Positions 53,403 to 63,207 of a stretch of DNA of 64,000 bases are shown here, in pieces (position 1 is the stretch's first letter; every line of letters begins with the position of its first letter). Under the pieces are notes generated by a model. The model saw only the letters and a list, made by a program, of their open reading frames with translations, ran no database searches and had not been told where the DNA came from. Source of the DNA: Pseudarthrobacter defluvii (GTDB lineage Bacteria; Actinomycetota; Actinomycetes; Actinomycetales; Micrococcaceae); contig NZ_JAUSYG010000001.1 of NCBI RefSeq assembly GCF_030816725.1, positions 4,464,001-4,528,000 on the forward strand, read 5' to 3'. Both the position numbers and the translations under genes were made by a program.

Positions 53403-53406
53403 CTAG
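52771..53406 (+). CDS. IS5-family transposase, orfB (C-terminal part)
   Basis: The downstream frame encodes PEDHAIGRSRGGLSTKIHAL, GDKAYSSR (second Asp) and VVERNFNTFKQWRALATRYDK (catalytic Glu), completing the DDE domain. The frame runs through the right terminal repeat and stops at TAG 53404-53406, which belongs to the target duplication and not to the element. The start given is only the first ATG of the frame; the natural product is probably an orfAB fusion. Confidence 0.85.
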   Translation: MRAVKWTGLSRSTRRSTVPTNTAPTFPAPQGAGSNYMNLFAEPEDHAIGRSRGGLSTKIHALVDGKGRPLVLLVAPGQGGDAPMFAHLMNHLKVNRAGPGRPRTRPERIRGDKAYSSRAIRTHLRDRGIIAVIPQPSDQIGHRKRRGSTGGRPPVFDKVDYKGRNVVERNFNTFKQWRALATRYDKLALTYRGGAVLRAINIWLTSLGDTP

Positions 53407-54719
53407 ACCCGCCCCAGGGCCTCAATGTCCTCGAGGAAGTCCGCCTGCACTTCCGGACTCACCGTGGTGCGGGTATCGCCGATGGCGTCCAGGTAGTCCT
53501 GCGTGGAGGGCCCCTTCCGCACCGCCTCGCGGACGGAAACGTCACCCCCGGACGCCAGCCCGCCGTCGTCGTACACTGCTTTTTCCAGCGCCCGCTGGGA
53601 GGCGCTCCGGGCTGCGTACTCAATATCCGCCGGGGAAAAGCCTTCAGTACGCTCCACCAGCAGCTCCACGTCCACGGCATCCACCACGGCCGCGGGGATG
53701 AACCGCTGCCACATCGCCTCGCGGGCCTGGCGGTCCGGCAACCCGATAGGGATCACGTAGTCGAACCGGCCATGGCGCAGGAAGGCCGAGTCCAGGGCGC
53801 GGATGAAGTTGGTGGCGCAGACCAGGAGCCGGCCCGGTTGTTCGCGGAACGCAGGGATGATCTTGAGCAGCTCGTTGGTCACGCCCTGCAGCGGTGACGG
53901 CGGGTCCCCGGCCCGCTGGGAGGCGATCTCCTCCACCTCGTCGATGAACACCACGGCGTGCTCCAGCTCGGCGATCTCCAGGAAAGTTTCGCGGAGCGCG
54001 CCGGCCAGTCCCTGGGGATCGCCGGCCAGCCGGGAGGGGAACACTTCAACGAACGGCCATTCGAGCCGGGAGGCGATGGCCTTGGCGAAGGTGGTCTTGC
54101 CCGTTCCGGGCGGGCCGAACAGGACGACGGCGCGCGGCGGCACCACGCCGAATTCATCAGCCAGGTCCGCCTCGGCGAGCGGAAGCACCAGGCGGCGTTC
54201 GAGCAACTCCTTTTCCCTGCGCATGCCCGCCACGTTTTCCCATAGGTCGCGCGCCAGGACGCGGCCGCCGAGCTGGCCCAGCGCGCCGAGTTCCTGGCGC
54301 TGCACGGGGATGGTCCGCTCGAAGTAGCGCAGGTTCTTCTTGAGCGCGAAGCCGCGGCCCAGGAACGCCTCCACCCGGGTTTCGGACTCCGGCATCAGCG
54401 CCGACAGCTTGTTCAGGCCGTGCGGCGCCATCCGGTTTTCGACGGCGGCCAGCAGCGAGGTGCCAATCCCCCGGCCGCGGTACTCGGGCAGGGTGGCCAG
54501 GAAGACGATCCAGCCCTGGTCGTGTGCGGCGCGCCCCACCGCCGCGCCCACCACCTGGTCACCCTGCACCGCCACCACGGCGTGGTCCTTTTCGCAGGAG
54601 GCGAGGACCTCGGACAGGGCGTAGACAGGTTCGACGTTGTTTGCCTTGAGCGTCTCCCAGAGGTGCAGGATCCCGTCCAGGTCCGCTGAGTGGAAATCCC
54701 TGATGCGCCAGTTGGTCAT
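53403..54719 (-). CDS. GNAT acetyltransferase-AAA+ ATPase fusion protein
   Basis: The 438-aa protein joins two domains. Residues 1-140 are a GNAT fold with acetyl-CoA loop PEYRGRGIGTSLL (78-90) and YFERT end. Residues ~170-438 are an AAA+ ATPase: Walker A GPPGTGKTT (202-210), Walker B VVFIDE (256-261), sensor Asn304 in CATN and Arg finger in LRHGRFD. No protease or membrane part is present. ATG 54719 follows AGGAG by 6 nt. Its stop is in the right CTAG of the IS. Probable roles are acetylation coupled to protein remodelling, but no substrate is known. Upstream neighbour is lactate dehydrogenase, 28 bp away on the same strand. Confidence 0.85.
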   Translation of the reverse strand: MTNWRIRDFHSADLDGILHLWETLKANNVEPVYALSEVLASCEKDHAVVAVQGDQVVGAAVGRAAHDQGWIVFLATLPEYRGRGIGTSLLAAVENRMAPHGLNKLSALMPESETRVEAFLGRGFALKKNLRYFERTIPVQRQELGALGQLGGRVLARDLWENVAGMRREKELLERRLVLPLAEADLADEFGVVPPRAVVLFGPPGTGKTTFAKAIASRLEWPFVEVFPSRLAGDPQGLAGALRETFLEIAELEHAVVFIDEVEEIASQRAGDPPSPLQGVTNELLKIIPAFREQPGRLLVCATNFIRALDSAFLRHGRFDYVIPIGLPDRQAREAMWQRFIPAAVVDAVDVELLVERTEGFSPADIEYAARSASQRALEKAVYDDGGLASGGDVSVREAVRKGPSTQDYLDAIGDTRTTVSPEVQADFLEDIEALGRV

Positions 54720-54747
54720 GCGTTGCTCCTGTTGGTCGGTGTGGTTG

Positions 54748-55695
54748 TCAGAGGCCCAGGGCGTCCATGGTGTTCCGCAAGGTGTCCGCGGAGAGCCGCA
54801 AAGCCGCCAGCTCGCCGTCGTCCATGGGTGTTTCCAGGACGCGGTGCACGCCGCCGCGGCCCACCACGCTGGGGAGTGAAAGGGCCACTCCGGAGATCCC
54901 GTGAAGCCCGGACAGCACGGTGGAGACGGGCAGGACGGCGTTGTCGTCGCGGAGCAGCGCCTCCACAATCCTGGCGCCGGACAGGCCGATGGCATAGTTG
55001 GTGGCCCCCTTGCCGGCGATCACCTTGTAGGCGGCCTGCACCACTTCCTTTGCAGTGGTGGCAAGGTATTCGGGCGTAAAGATCCGCTCACCATGTTCCG
55101 TCCAGTCGCGGATGGGAACCGGGCCGATCGTGGCACCGGACCAAAGGGGAAATTCTGTATCGCCGTGTTCGCCCACCATGCTGGCGTGGACGCTGGTGAC
55201 GGAAACCCCTGCCCGGCGCGCCAGCAGCCAGCGTAAGCGGGAGGTGTCCAGCACCGTGCCGGAGGAGAAGATCCGCTCTGTGGGCAGTCCGGAAATGCGC
55301 TGGGCGGCTACCGTCAGGACATCGCAGGGGTTGGTCACCAGGACATAGACAGCGTCCGGTGCGCGTTCAAGCAGGGGCGGCATCAGTTGTTCCAGGATCC
55401 GCACGTTGGTGCCGGCGAGGTCCAGGCGGCTTTGTCCGGGATTCTGCTTGGCGCCCGCCGTGATGACCACGACGTCGGCGCCTTCCGTTACGGCGATATC
55501 GCCGCCTCCGGTGACGGTCGCCGAGGCTGCAGCGAACTGGCTTCCGTGCGCCAGGTCCAGGGCTTCGGCCTCCGCCTTGGGTGCGTTGACGTCGAACAAC
55601 GCGATGTTGCTGGCAGAGCCGCGGATCAGCGCCGCATACGCCAGCGAAGTTCCGACGCTCCCGGCGCCCACTACTGCGAGCTTCGATCCTGCCAT
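54748..55695 (-). CDS. ldh: L-lactate dehydrogenase
   Basis: The 315-aa enzyme reduces pyruvate to L-lactate with NADH. It shows the NAD-binding KLAVVGAGSVGTSLAY (Gly10-Gly15), the active loop (KQNPGQSR) and catalytic His177 in MVGEHGDTEFPLW. The Gln in the loop fits LDH rather than malate dehydrogenase. GGAAGG precedes the ATG. It is probably co-transcribed with the GNAT-AAA+ gene. Confidence 0.93.
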   Translation of the reverse strand: MAGSKLAVVGAGSVGTSLAYAALIRGSASNIALFDVNAPKAEAEALDLAHGSQFAAASATVTGGGDIAVTEGADVVVITAGAKQNPGQSRLDLAGTNVRILEQLMPPLLERAPDAVYVLVTNPCDVLTVAAQRISGLPTERIFSSGTVLDTSRLRWLLARRAGVSVTSVHASMVGEHGDTEFPLWSGATIGPVPIRDWTEHGERIFTPEYLATTAKEVVQAAYKVIAGKGATNYAIGLSGARIVEALLRDDNAVLPVSTVLSGLHGISGVALSLPSVVGRGGVHRVLETPMDDGELAALRLSADTLRNTMDALGL

Positions 55696-55781
55696 GGTGC
55701 CCGTCCTTCCGGAGTCGTTGAGAGTGTCCTACCCGAAGAGTAGCGTGGCCAACATCACTCGACCCCCACTTAGGAGCCACC

Positions 55782-57611
55782 ATGCCACATCTCGGACGCC
55801 GGCTCGCAGCTGTTACTGCGGCGCTGGCGATGAGCGTCACCACAGGGGCCATCAGCCCGGCCTCCGCCGATCCCCGGCAGACCGACAAGGATCCCACAGC
55901 CACCGGTTACGGTGGTGCGGTCAGCACCGTGGACCCGGACGCGTCAGCGGCGGCCATCGAAGTCCTCAGCAAGGGCGGAAATGCCGTGGATGCCGCCGTC
56001 GCTGCGGCAGCCACCCTTGGCGTCACCGAACCGTACAGTGCCGGAATCGGTGGCGGCGGCTATTTCGTGTACTACGACGCGAAGTCCGGGAAGGTCAGCA
56101 CCATTGACGGGCGCGAAACCGCGCCGGCGGGAATCAAGCAGGATGCCTTCATCGATCCCGCCACCGGCAAGCCATACCGCTTCACCCCCGAATTGGTCAC
56201 CAGCGGTGTCTCGGTGGGTGTCCCGGGCACACCGGCTACGTGGGAGCGGGCGCTGGAGCGCTGGGGTACAGTCAGCCTGAAGGACGCGCTGAAGCCTGCC
56301 ATCAAAGTGGCAGACCGCGGGTTTGTGGTGGATGAGACCTTCCGCAGCCAGACCCAGGACAACCAGACGCGGTTCGCGGCCTTCACCTCCACCAAGGACC
56401 TGTACCTGCAGGGCGGCAAGCTGCCCGAGGTTGGCTCAATCTTCAAGAACCACGACCTCGCGGCCACCTACCGCATGCTGGCCAAGGATGGCATGAGTGC
56501 GTTCTACAACGGCCCGCTGGCCGAGGAGATCGCTAAGACGGTGCAGAGCCCGCCCAAGTCCCCGGACACCACCCTCCCGGTGCCCGTCGGTTCCATGACG
56601 GCGGAGGACCTTGCCGACTACGAAGCGCTGGACCAGGACCCCACCCACGTGAACTACCGCGGCTATGACGTCTACGGCATGGCACCCTCCAGCAGCGGCG
56701 GCACCACCGTGGGGGAGTCGCTGAACATCCTGGACGTATTCGACCTGCCAGGCCTGAAGGATGACCCGGCCGTGCTGCACCACTACCTGGAGGCCAGCGC
56801 CCTGGCGTTCGCGGACCGCGGCAAGTACGTGGGGGATCCCGCCTTCGTGGATGTGCCCACCGAGGCCCTGACCGATCCGATCTTCGGCAAGGAACGCTCT
56901 TGCGAACTCGACCCCAACCACGCAGCCACCAAGCCTGTCCAGCCCGGTGACGTCACCTCATACGACGGCACCTGCCCCGTGGAACCGGCGGCGCTCGCGG
57001 ACGAGAAGGACACGGAGAACATCTCCACCACGAACATGACGGTCTCGGACAAGTGGGGCAACGTGGTCGAATACACGCTGACCATCGAACAGACCGGCGG
57101 CTCCGGAATGGTTGTTCCCGGCCGCGGGTTCCTGCTGAACAACGAGCTCACCGACTTCTCCACGGAGTACAAAGCCACTGACCCCAACCGGATCGAGCCG
57201 GGCAAGCGGCCTCGTTCATCCATGTCGCCCACCATCCTGCTGGAGGACGGCAAGCCGTTCCTTGCCCTGGGCTCGCCTGGCGGCTCCACCATCATCACCA
57301 CGGTCCTGCAGACCATCGTCAACCGGATTGACCTGGGCATGAGCACCCCGGATGCCATTGCGGCCCCCCGTGCTTCGCAGCGGAACACCGCCAGCGTCAC
57401 CGCCGAACCGGCCTTCATCGACAAGTACGGAAAGGCGTTGACCGACCGTTTCGGCCATAAGCTGACCCCGTCGGGCGACTCGTTCACGTCCGCCTCGGAG
57501 ATCGGCGCAGCCACCGCCATCGAGTTCCTTGAGGACGGGCGGGTCCTGGCTGCAGCCGAGCCTGTGCGGCGCGGCGGCGGCTCGGCCATGGTGGTCAAGC
57601 CGTCCAAGTGA
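55782..57611 (+). CDS. ggt: Gamma-glutamyltransferase, secreted
   Basis: The 609-aa protein has a Sec signal peptide (RRLAAVTAALAMSVTTGA, cleavage after ASA) and the Ggt fold. The autocatalytic cleavage site is in ENISTTNMTVSD, where Thr416 is the expected nucleophile; Asn418 replaces the more usual His. The C-terminal PGGSTIITTVLQ-type oxyanion motif is present. It transfers gamma-glutamyl groups from glutathione or glutamine outside the cell. TAGCGT at 55740-55745 is a plausible -10; the leader is ~35 nt. A strong terminator follows. Confidence 0.93.
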   Translation: MPHLGRRLAAVTAALAMSVTTGAISPASADPRQTDKDPTATGYGGAVSTVDPDASAAAIEVLSKGGNAVDAAVAAAATLGVTEPYSAGIGGGGYFVYYDAKSGKVSTIDGRETAPAGIKQDAFIDPATGKPYRFTPELVTSGVSVGVPGTPATWERALERWGTVSLKDALKPAIKVADRGFVVDETFRSQTQDNQTRFAAFTSTKDLYLQGGKLPEVGSIFKNHDLAATYRMLAKDGMSAFYNGPLAEEIAKTVQSPPKSPDTTLPVPVGSMTAEDLADYEALDQDPTHVNYRGYDVYGMAPSSSGGTTVGESLNILDVFDLPGLKDDPAVLHHYLEASALAFADRGKYVGDPAFVDVPTEALTDPIFGKERSCELDPNHAATKPVQPGDVTSYDGTCPVEPAALADEKDTENISTTNMTVSDKWGNVVEYTLTIEQTGGSGMVVPGRGFLLNNELTDFSTEYKATDPNRIEPGKRPRSSMSPTILLEDGKPFLALGSPGGSTIITTVLQTIVNRIDLGMSTPDAIAAPRASQRNTASVTAEPAFIDKYGKALTDRFGHKLTPSGDSFTSASEIGAATAIEFLEDGRVLAAAEPVRRGGGSAMVVKPSK

Positions 57612-57636
57612 CGGGCAGGAACTGCCGTTAAACCCC

Positions 57637-57687
57637 GACGGCGGCACCCGGGTTCTTCACCAAAAAGAACCCAGGTGCCGCCGTCGA
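57637..57687. terminator. Bidirectional terminator between ggt and the permease gene
   Basis: CGACGGCGGCACC (57637-57649) pairs with GGTGCCGCCGTCG (57675-57687), and inside it GGGTTCTT pairs with AAGAACCC. It lies 26 bp after ggt and 12 bp after the permease stop on the minus strand. Confidence 0.85.
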
Positions 57688-57698
57688 CGTTAAAGCTG

Positions 57699-59213
57699 TT
57701 ACTTCTTGAAGGTGTCAGCAGGCGCGTTGGCCACCACCGGGGACATTCCGGTGAAACCTTCGCGGGTCTCGGCGATTTCACGGATGCGGTGGCGGCAGGC
57801 GTACCAGCCGATGACCATGAGGACCGAGGCGATGGCCGTCACCAGCATGGTCAGCGGGGAGTCGATGAACACCATCACCAGGACGCCTACCAGGAAGAGC
57901 AGCGACAGGTAGCCGGTGTAGGGGGCGCCGAACATGCGGAAGGAGGGGCGCTCCACCCAGCCTTTGTCGGCCCAGCGCTTGAGCTGGATCTGGCAGAGCA
58001 CGATCGTGGCCCACGTCATGACGATGCCCACGGAGGCGATGTTCAGGACGATTTCGAAGGCTTGGGCGGGGACCAGGTAGTTCAGCGGGACACCCAGCAG
58101 GGAGACGACGGCGGTGATGGCGATGCCGCCGTAGGGGACGCCGGCCTTGTTCATGCGGGAGGCAAACTTGGGCGCGGAGCCGTTGACGGACATGGAGCGC
58201 AGGATCCGTCCGGTGGAGTAGAGCCCGGCGTTCAGCGAGGACAGGGCGGCGGTGAGGACCACGAGATTCATGATGACGTCCACGCCCTGGATGCCGATGG
58301 AGCCGAAGAACGTCACGAAGGGGCTGACGCCCTTCTGGTAGGAGGTGAACGGCAGCAGCAGGGCCAGCAGGATCACGGAGCCGACGTAGAACACGGCGAT
58401 GCGGAAGACCACGGAGTTGATGGCCTTGGGCATGATCTTTTCGGGGTTCTCGGTTTCACCGGCGGCGGTGCCGACCAGTTCGATGGAGGCGTAGGCGAAC
58501 AGGACACCCTGCATGAGGATGATCATGGGCAGCAGGCCGTTGGGGAAGATCCCGCCGTTGTCGGAAAGCAGGCTGATGCCCACCTGCTGGCCGTCCACGG
58601 GGGTGCCGAAGATGACGAAGTAGGTGCCGATGATGAGGAACGCGACCAGGGCGGCGACCTTGATCAGGGCGAACCAGAATTCCATTTCGCCGAAGACCTT
58701 CACGGAGACCAGGTTCAGGGCCAGGACCACCACGAGGGCGGTCAGCGCCCAGGCCCACTGCGGGACGTCGGCCATCCAGGGGATGTAGTTGCCGAAGAAG
58801 TGCATGTAGAGGGCGGCGGCGGTGATGTCCACGATGGTGGTGGTGGCCCAGTTGATCCAGTAGAACCAGCCGGAGACGAACGCGGCCTTCTCACCGAAGA
58901 ACTCGCGGGCGTAGGACACGAACGAACCCGACGAGGGGCGGTGCAGGACCAGTTCGCCCAGGGCGCGCAGGATCAGGAACGCGAAGAACCCGCACACGGC
59001 GTAGGCGATGACCAGGGACGGGCCCGCGGCGTTCAGCCGGCCGCCGGCGCCCAGGAACAGTCCGGTGCCGATCGCGCCGCCGATAGCGATCATCTGGATC
59101 TGCCGCGGCTTGAGGTTCTTGTGGTAGCCCTTGTCCTCCGCGTGCAGGGAGGTCTCGGACGCATGCGCGTGACCACCATCAATCAGGTGGTCAGGGAGCG
59201 GGGTATTTGTCAT
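57699..59213 (-). CDS. ansP: Asparagine/GABA-type amino acid permease (APC family)
   Basis: The 504-aa protein has 12 helices and the AAT/APC signature ([41 protein letters not shown]). Closest general resemblance is to L-asparagine permease AnsP. Gene order after asparaginase and aspartase supports asparagine uptake. It is last in the operon. Only a weak RBS is seen before the ATG. Confidence 0.88.
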   Translation of the reverse strand: MTNTPLPDHLIDGGHAHASETSLHAEDKGYHKNLKPRQIQMIAIGGAIGTGLFLGAGGRLNAAGPSLVIAYAVCGFFAFLILRALGELVLHRPSSGSFVSYAREFFGEKAAFVSGWFYWINWATTTIVDITAAALYMHFFGNYIPWMADVPQWAWALTALVVVLALNLVSVKVFGEMEFWFALIKVAALVAFLIIGTYFVIFGTPVDGQQVGISLLSDNGGIFPNGLLPMIILMQGVLFAYASIELVGTAAGETENPEKIMPKAINSVVFRIAVFYVGSVILLALLLPFTSYQKGVSPFVTFFGSIGIQGVDVIMNLVVLTAALSSLNAGLYSTGRILRSMSVNGSAPKFASRMNKAGVPYGGIAITAVVSLLGVPLNYLVPAQAFEIVLNIASVGIVMTWATIVLCQIQLKRWADKGWVERPSFRMFGAPYTGYLSLLFLVGVLVMVFIDSPLTMLVTAIASVLMVIGWYACRHRIREIAETREGFTGMSPVVANAPADTFKK

Positions 59214-59258
59214 GGGGGGTGTCCTTACAGACGGGGATATTGAGGGGGCGGGTGGGGA

Positions 59259-60690
59259 CTACTTGCTGAGGTTGGCCAGGCGTTCGGGGCTGAGGAGTTC
59301 CTGGAGCTGGGCGTCGGTGAGGAGCCCGTGTTCCAGGACGAGTTCGGCCACGCCCTTGCCGGTGGCAAGTGCTTCCTGCGCGATGGCAGTGGCGGTGGCG
59401 TAACCGAGGTGGGGGTTCAGGGCGGTGACCAGGCCGATGGACTGTTCCACGGTGCGGCGCAGGTGCTTGGTGTTGGCGGTGATTCCGCGGATGCAGCGGG
59501 CCGTAAGGGTGCGGCAGGCCGCCTCCAAGTGGGAGATGCTTTTATGAAGGCTGTGCACGATGATCGGTTCGAAGGCGTTGAGCTGCAGCTGCCCGGCTTC
59601 GGCGGCCATGGTGATGGTGACGTCGTTGCCGATCACCTCGTAGGCCACCTGGGAGACCACTTCCGGGATGACCGGGTTGATCTTGCCGGGCATGATCGAG
59701 GACCCGGACTGGACGGCCGGCAGGTTGATCTCGCCGAAGCCGGCGCGCGGGCCTGAGGAGAGCAGGCGGAGGTCGTTGCAGATCTTGGACAGCTTGACCG
59801 CCACCCGCTTGAGCACGCCGGACAGGTGGACGAAAGCGCCCACGTCCTGGGTTGCCTCGATGAGGTCGACGGCGGTCACCAGCGGCAGTCCGGTGATCTC
59901 GGCCAGGTGCCGGCAGGCTGCGTCGGCGTAGCCGGCGGGCGCGTTAAGGCCAGTGCCGATGGCGGTGGCGCCGAGGTTGATCTCATGGATCAGCAGCTCG
60001 GCTTCCGCCAAACGCAGGCGGTCCTCGCCGATGGTGACGGCGTAGCTGCCGAACTCCTGGCCCAGGGTCATGGGCACGGCGTCCTGCAGCTGGGTGCGGC
60101 CCATTTTCACGACGGTGCGGAATTCCAGGGCTTTGGCGGCGCAGGCGTCCTCGAGTTCTTCGAGTGCTGCCAGCAGTTCCCGGGCGGCGAAGATGGTGCC
60201 CAGCTTCACGGCGGTGGGGTACACGTCGTTGGTGGACTGGCTGAGGTTGACGTGGTCGTTCGGGTGCAGCCGCGCGTAGTCTCCCTTGGGATGCCCCAGG
60301 ATTTCGAGGGCCCGGTTGGCGATGACCTCGTTGGCGTTCATGTTCGACGACGTCCCGGCGCCGCCCTGGACAACGTCCACCACGAACTGGTCGGCAAGGC
60401 GGCCGGCCATGACGTCCAGGCAGGCCTGCTCGATCGCTTCGGCGCGTTCGGCGTCCAGCAGGCCGAGCTCGCGGTTGGTGCGGGCGGCGGGCCAGCTTTA
60501 CAGCGGCGAGTCCACGGACCAGGTGCAGGTTGGAGGACAGCTTCTGGCCGGTGATGGGGAAGTTCTCCACGGCGCGGAGCGTGTGAACGCCCCAGTAGGC
60601 GTCGGCAGGGACGTCCCGGTCCCCGAGCAGGTCGTGCTCGGACCTGGTTGGGGCGGAGGTTGCTTCCGCGGCTGTTTCGGTGATGGTCAT
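59259..60690 (-). pseudogene. aspA: Aspartate ammonia-lyase, frameshifted near the N-terminus
   Basis: Aspartase converts aspartate to fumarate and ammonia. From ATG 60690 the frame encodes 67 correct residues ([33 protein letters not shown]), then shifts. An extra G in the GGG at 60489-60491 moves the rest, AARTNRELG through the signature GSSIMPGKINPV, into another frame; without it the protein would be 476 aa. A restart at ATG 60410 could give 383 aa lacking the N-terminal domain, which is unlikely to be active. GAGG before the ATG and an 8-bp gap to asparaginase show the normal operon position. Confidence 0.9.
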
Positions 60691-60698
60691 GGTTGTCC

Positions 60699-61781
60699 TC
60701 ACAGGGCTTCGTTGACGGGCGTGGACGGGTTGGTGGTGGGGAAAGCAGGGTTCAGGAAGTCGGTGGCCAGGAGCTGGCCCACAGGGTGGCTGCCGCCCAG
60801 TACCGGCGCGGTGGCGATGCCGGCGAGCGGCTCGGTGTCGACGCCCAGGGCTTCCAGCAGGCGGACGGTGGCGGGCATCCGGGCCCGGTCGCCGCCGTCG
60901 GAAATCTTCACGGCCACGGCCCTGCCGTCGGGAAGGCCCACCAGCTGCACGCCCTCAAAGCCGTCCTTGGCCACGGCGCCGGGCAGGAGGCGCATCAGCG
61001 CGGTGACGTCGCGGTCTTCGCCGGCCACCATCTCCGGGTGCTGCTGCATGGCGAGCCCGACGGCGGCTTCCGGGCTGCCGTCGTCGTCGTTTCCTTCCAA
61101 GAAGGCCGCGGCCTTCTTGGCGATCCGGCCGAAGGCGCGGGCCATGCCGCCGAGCGTCAGCGCGAACAGCGGGGTGCCACAGCCGTCGGTGCTGACGGCT
61201 GCCGGTTCCTCACCGGTCAGGTCGATGACAGTTTCCGCCACGAGCTGCTGCAGCGGGTGGGACGGGTCCAGGTAGCCCTGCACAGGCCAGCCGTTGAGCA
61301 CGCAGGTGGCCACCATGGCGGCGTGCTTTCCGGAGCAGTTCTGGGTGATCCGGGTGGCGCTGCCGCCGGTGCCCAGCCAGTCCTCACGCTCGGCCGTGCC
61401 GTAGGGGAGGTCCGTGCTGTTTTCCAGGTCCGTGGTGGCAAGCCCGTGCAGTTCGAGGATGCGCAGGGCACCCTCGCGGTGTGCTGCCGCCCCCGAGTGG
61501 CTTGCGGCGGCCAGGGCCAGGAGGTCTGCGGGGAGTTCAAGGCCGGCCCGGACCATGGCCACTGCCTGGAGGGGCTTGAGCGCGGAGCGCGGATAGAACG
61601 GGGCCATAGGGTCACCCGCGGCTGCCGCCACTGAGCCGTCAGCCGCGAGGGCAACCGCGGAGCCGTAGTGCACGCTCTCCACCAGGCCGTCGCGGACGGC
61701 GGCGACCAGCGGAGTGTGCTGCGGCAGGGCCAGCTGGGCCGGAGCAGCGGTATGGGCAGCAGAAAACACGGGGGAGGGCAT
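60699..61781 (-). CDS. L-asparaginase, type II-like (PF06089) family
   Basis: The 360-aa protein belongs to the Rhizobium-etli-type asparaginases (asparaginase_II), with [34 protein letters not shown] (a Ser-Lys motif thought to be catalytic) and [13 protein letters not shown]. It hydrolyses asparagine to aspartate and ammonia. AAGGA lies before the ATG. It is the second gene of the asparagine operon after the GntR regulator. Confidence 0.9.
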   Translation of the reverse strand: MPSPVFSAAHTAAPAQLALPQHTPLVAAVRDGLVESVHYGSAVALAADGSVAAAAGDPMAPFYPRSALKPLQAVAMVRAGLELPADLLALAAASHSGAAAHREGALRILELHGLATTDLENSTDLPYGTAEREDWLGTGGSATRITQNCSGKHAAMVATCVLNGWPVQGYLDPSHPLQQLVAETVIDLTGEEPAAVSTDGCGTPLFALTLGGMARAFGRIAKKAAAFLEGNDDDGSPEAAVGLAMQQHPEMVAGEDRDVTALMRLLPGAVAKDGFEGVQLVGLPDGRAVAVKISDGGDRARMPATVRLLEALGVDTEPLAGIATAPVLGGSHPVGQLLATDFLNPAFPTTNPSTPVNEAL

Positions 61782-61811
61782 GGGGTCCTTGGAAGGGTTG
61801 GTTGAATCTGG

Positions 61812-62519
61812 CTAGTTGTTGAGGATGGAGTCCAGGGCTGCGCCCACGGCTTCCAGGTGGTGGGCCATGGCGGCGCGGGCGTCTTTCGCGGAGCCGGACT
61901 CGATGGCCGCAAGGATCTGCTGGTGCTCAATATCGGAGGCATGTTGGCGGTCAGCCACCATGTTCAGCGTCTCGGACTGGTGCGCCAGGGCATCCCTGAT
62001 GTCCGCCACGACGCTCGCGAACACCTTGTTGCCACTGGCGCGGGCAATGGTGGCGTGGAAGCTGGAGTCCAGGGCCACCCAGGACTCCGGATCGGTTTCC
62101 GTGGCCATGGCGGCAACGATTCCGCGGAGGGTTTCCAGTTCCTCCGGAGTGCGGCGTTCAGCTGCCAACGCTGCAGCCGGGACCTCGATGTGCGGGCGCG
62201 CTTCCGTGAGGTCGCGCGCCGAGTACTGCCCCAGGGTGAGGTCGTTGGCCACCTTGCTGGCAATGACGAACGTGCCCTTGCCGGTCCTGGTGACCGTCAG
62301 GCCCAGTGCAGTGCAGGAGCGGAGGGCTTCCCGGATCACCGAGCGGCTCACCCCATACTCCTGCGCCAACGTGGCCTCCGAGCTGAGCTTGGTTCCCACC
62401 GGAATCGCACCGGACTCAATGTCCTCGCGGATGGCGTTGAACACCGCCTCGGCAGCACTCAGCCGGGCAAGGTGACGGAATACAGGCTGTCCTGCTGTCC
62501 GGCTGTCTGACAGGTTCAC
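61812..62519 (-). CDS. FadR/GntR-family regulator of the asparagine operon
   Basis: The 235-aa protein has an N-terminal GntR winged helix (VGTKLSSEATLAQEYGVSRS, VIREALRSCTALGLTVTRTGKGTFV) and a helical FCD ligand domain with metal-site His residues (SFHATIARASG; HQQILAAIESG). It heads the minus-strand operon and probably senses asparagine, aspartate or an organic acid. GTG start with AAGG 2 nt upstream; the start is the least certain part. Confidence 0.9.
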   Translation of the reverse strand: MNLSDSRTAGQPVFRHLARLSAAEAVFNAIREDIESGAIPVGTKLSSEATLAQEYGVSRSVIREALRSCTALGLTVTRTGKGTFVIASKVANDLTLGQYSARDLTEARPHIEVPAAALAAERRTPEELETLRGIVAAMATETDPESWVALDSSFHATIARASGNKVFASVVADIRDALAHQSETLNMVADRQHASDIEHQQILAAIESGSAKDARAAMAHHLEAVGAALDSILNN

Positions 62520-62561
62520 GCCTTAAATATGGCACTGGTCACAGTGGCTGTCAAACTCTCC

Positions 62562-63197
62562 CTAGTCCTGCCGCTGGCCTGCGGCGCGCCGCCGCTGCTG
62601 CCGCCGTCGTGAGCGGACGTGCCAGGCGATGAGGGCCGCCACTGCCACCACGGCGATGACGACGGCGAGGTCCCGCCCCACAGCCTGGGCTACGGCTTCA
62701 TAGGAATTGCCGGCCAGGAAACCCAGCAGGACGAAGCCGATGCCCCAGGCAAGGCCGCCTGCGGCGTTGTAGGCAAGGAACCGGCCGTAGGGCATGCGGG
62801 ACGTGCCGGCCAAGGCGGGCATGACGGCGCGGAAGAAGGCGGTGAAGCGGCCCAGGAACACGGCGGACCCGCCCTTGCGGCGCAGGAAGTCCTGCGCGCT
62901 GTCCAGCCTGCCCGAGTGGCGGGACAGCGCCTTGGTTTTCATCAGCCGGGTTCCCAGGTGCTTGCCCACTTCGTAGCCCACGCTGTCGCCAGTGACGGCG
63001 GCGCCCACCACCAGGGCCATCATCGTTCCCAGCTGCACTTCGCCCCGGCTGGCCACCACGCCGCCAAGGACGGCGGCTGTTTCGCCGGGGATCACGAAAC
63101 CGATGAACAGTGCGTCCTCGGCGAAGACCAGGCAGAAGACGGCGATGTACGCCACAACCGGGCTGACGTTGAGGAGGCCGTCGATGAAGCCGGTCAT
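62562..63197 (-). CDS. DedA-family membrane protein
   Basis: The 211-aa protein has the DedA/SNARE-associated fold with GFVIPGETAAVLGGVVASR, GDSVGYEVGKHLGTRLM and the conserved FLGRFTAFFRAVMPALAGTSRMPYGRFL. DedA proteins take part in membrane lipid (undecaprenyl- or PE-type) flipping and pH homeostasis. It starts 10 bp after the stop of the PAP2 gene on the same strand. Confidence 0.9.
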   Translation of the reverse strand: MTGFIDGLLNVSPVVAYIAVFCLVFAEDALFIGFVIPGETAAVLGGVVASRGEVQLGTMMALVVGAAVTGDSVGYEVGKHLGTRLMKTKALSRHSGRLDSAQDFLRRKGGSAVFLGRFTAFFRAVMPALAGTSRMPYGRFLAYNAAGGLAWGIGFVLLGFLAGNSYEAVAQAVGRDLAVVIAVVAVAALIAWHVRSRRRQQRRRAAGQRQD

Positions 63198-63207
63198 GGC
63201 AATTTCT

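Larger units (their letters stand above)
52459..53406. repeat. CTAG target-site duplication flanking the IS
   Basis: CTAG occurs at 52459-52462 and 53403-53406, immediately outside the terminal repeats. This fits the 4-bp YTAR duplication of the IS5 group. The copies supply stop codons to the HD gene (left) and to the AAA+ gene (right, minus strand). Confidence 0.85.
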
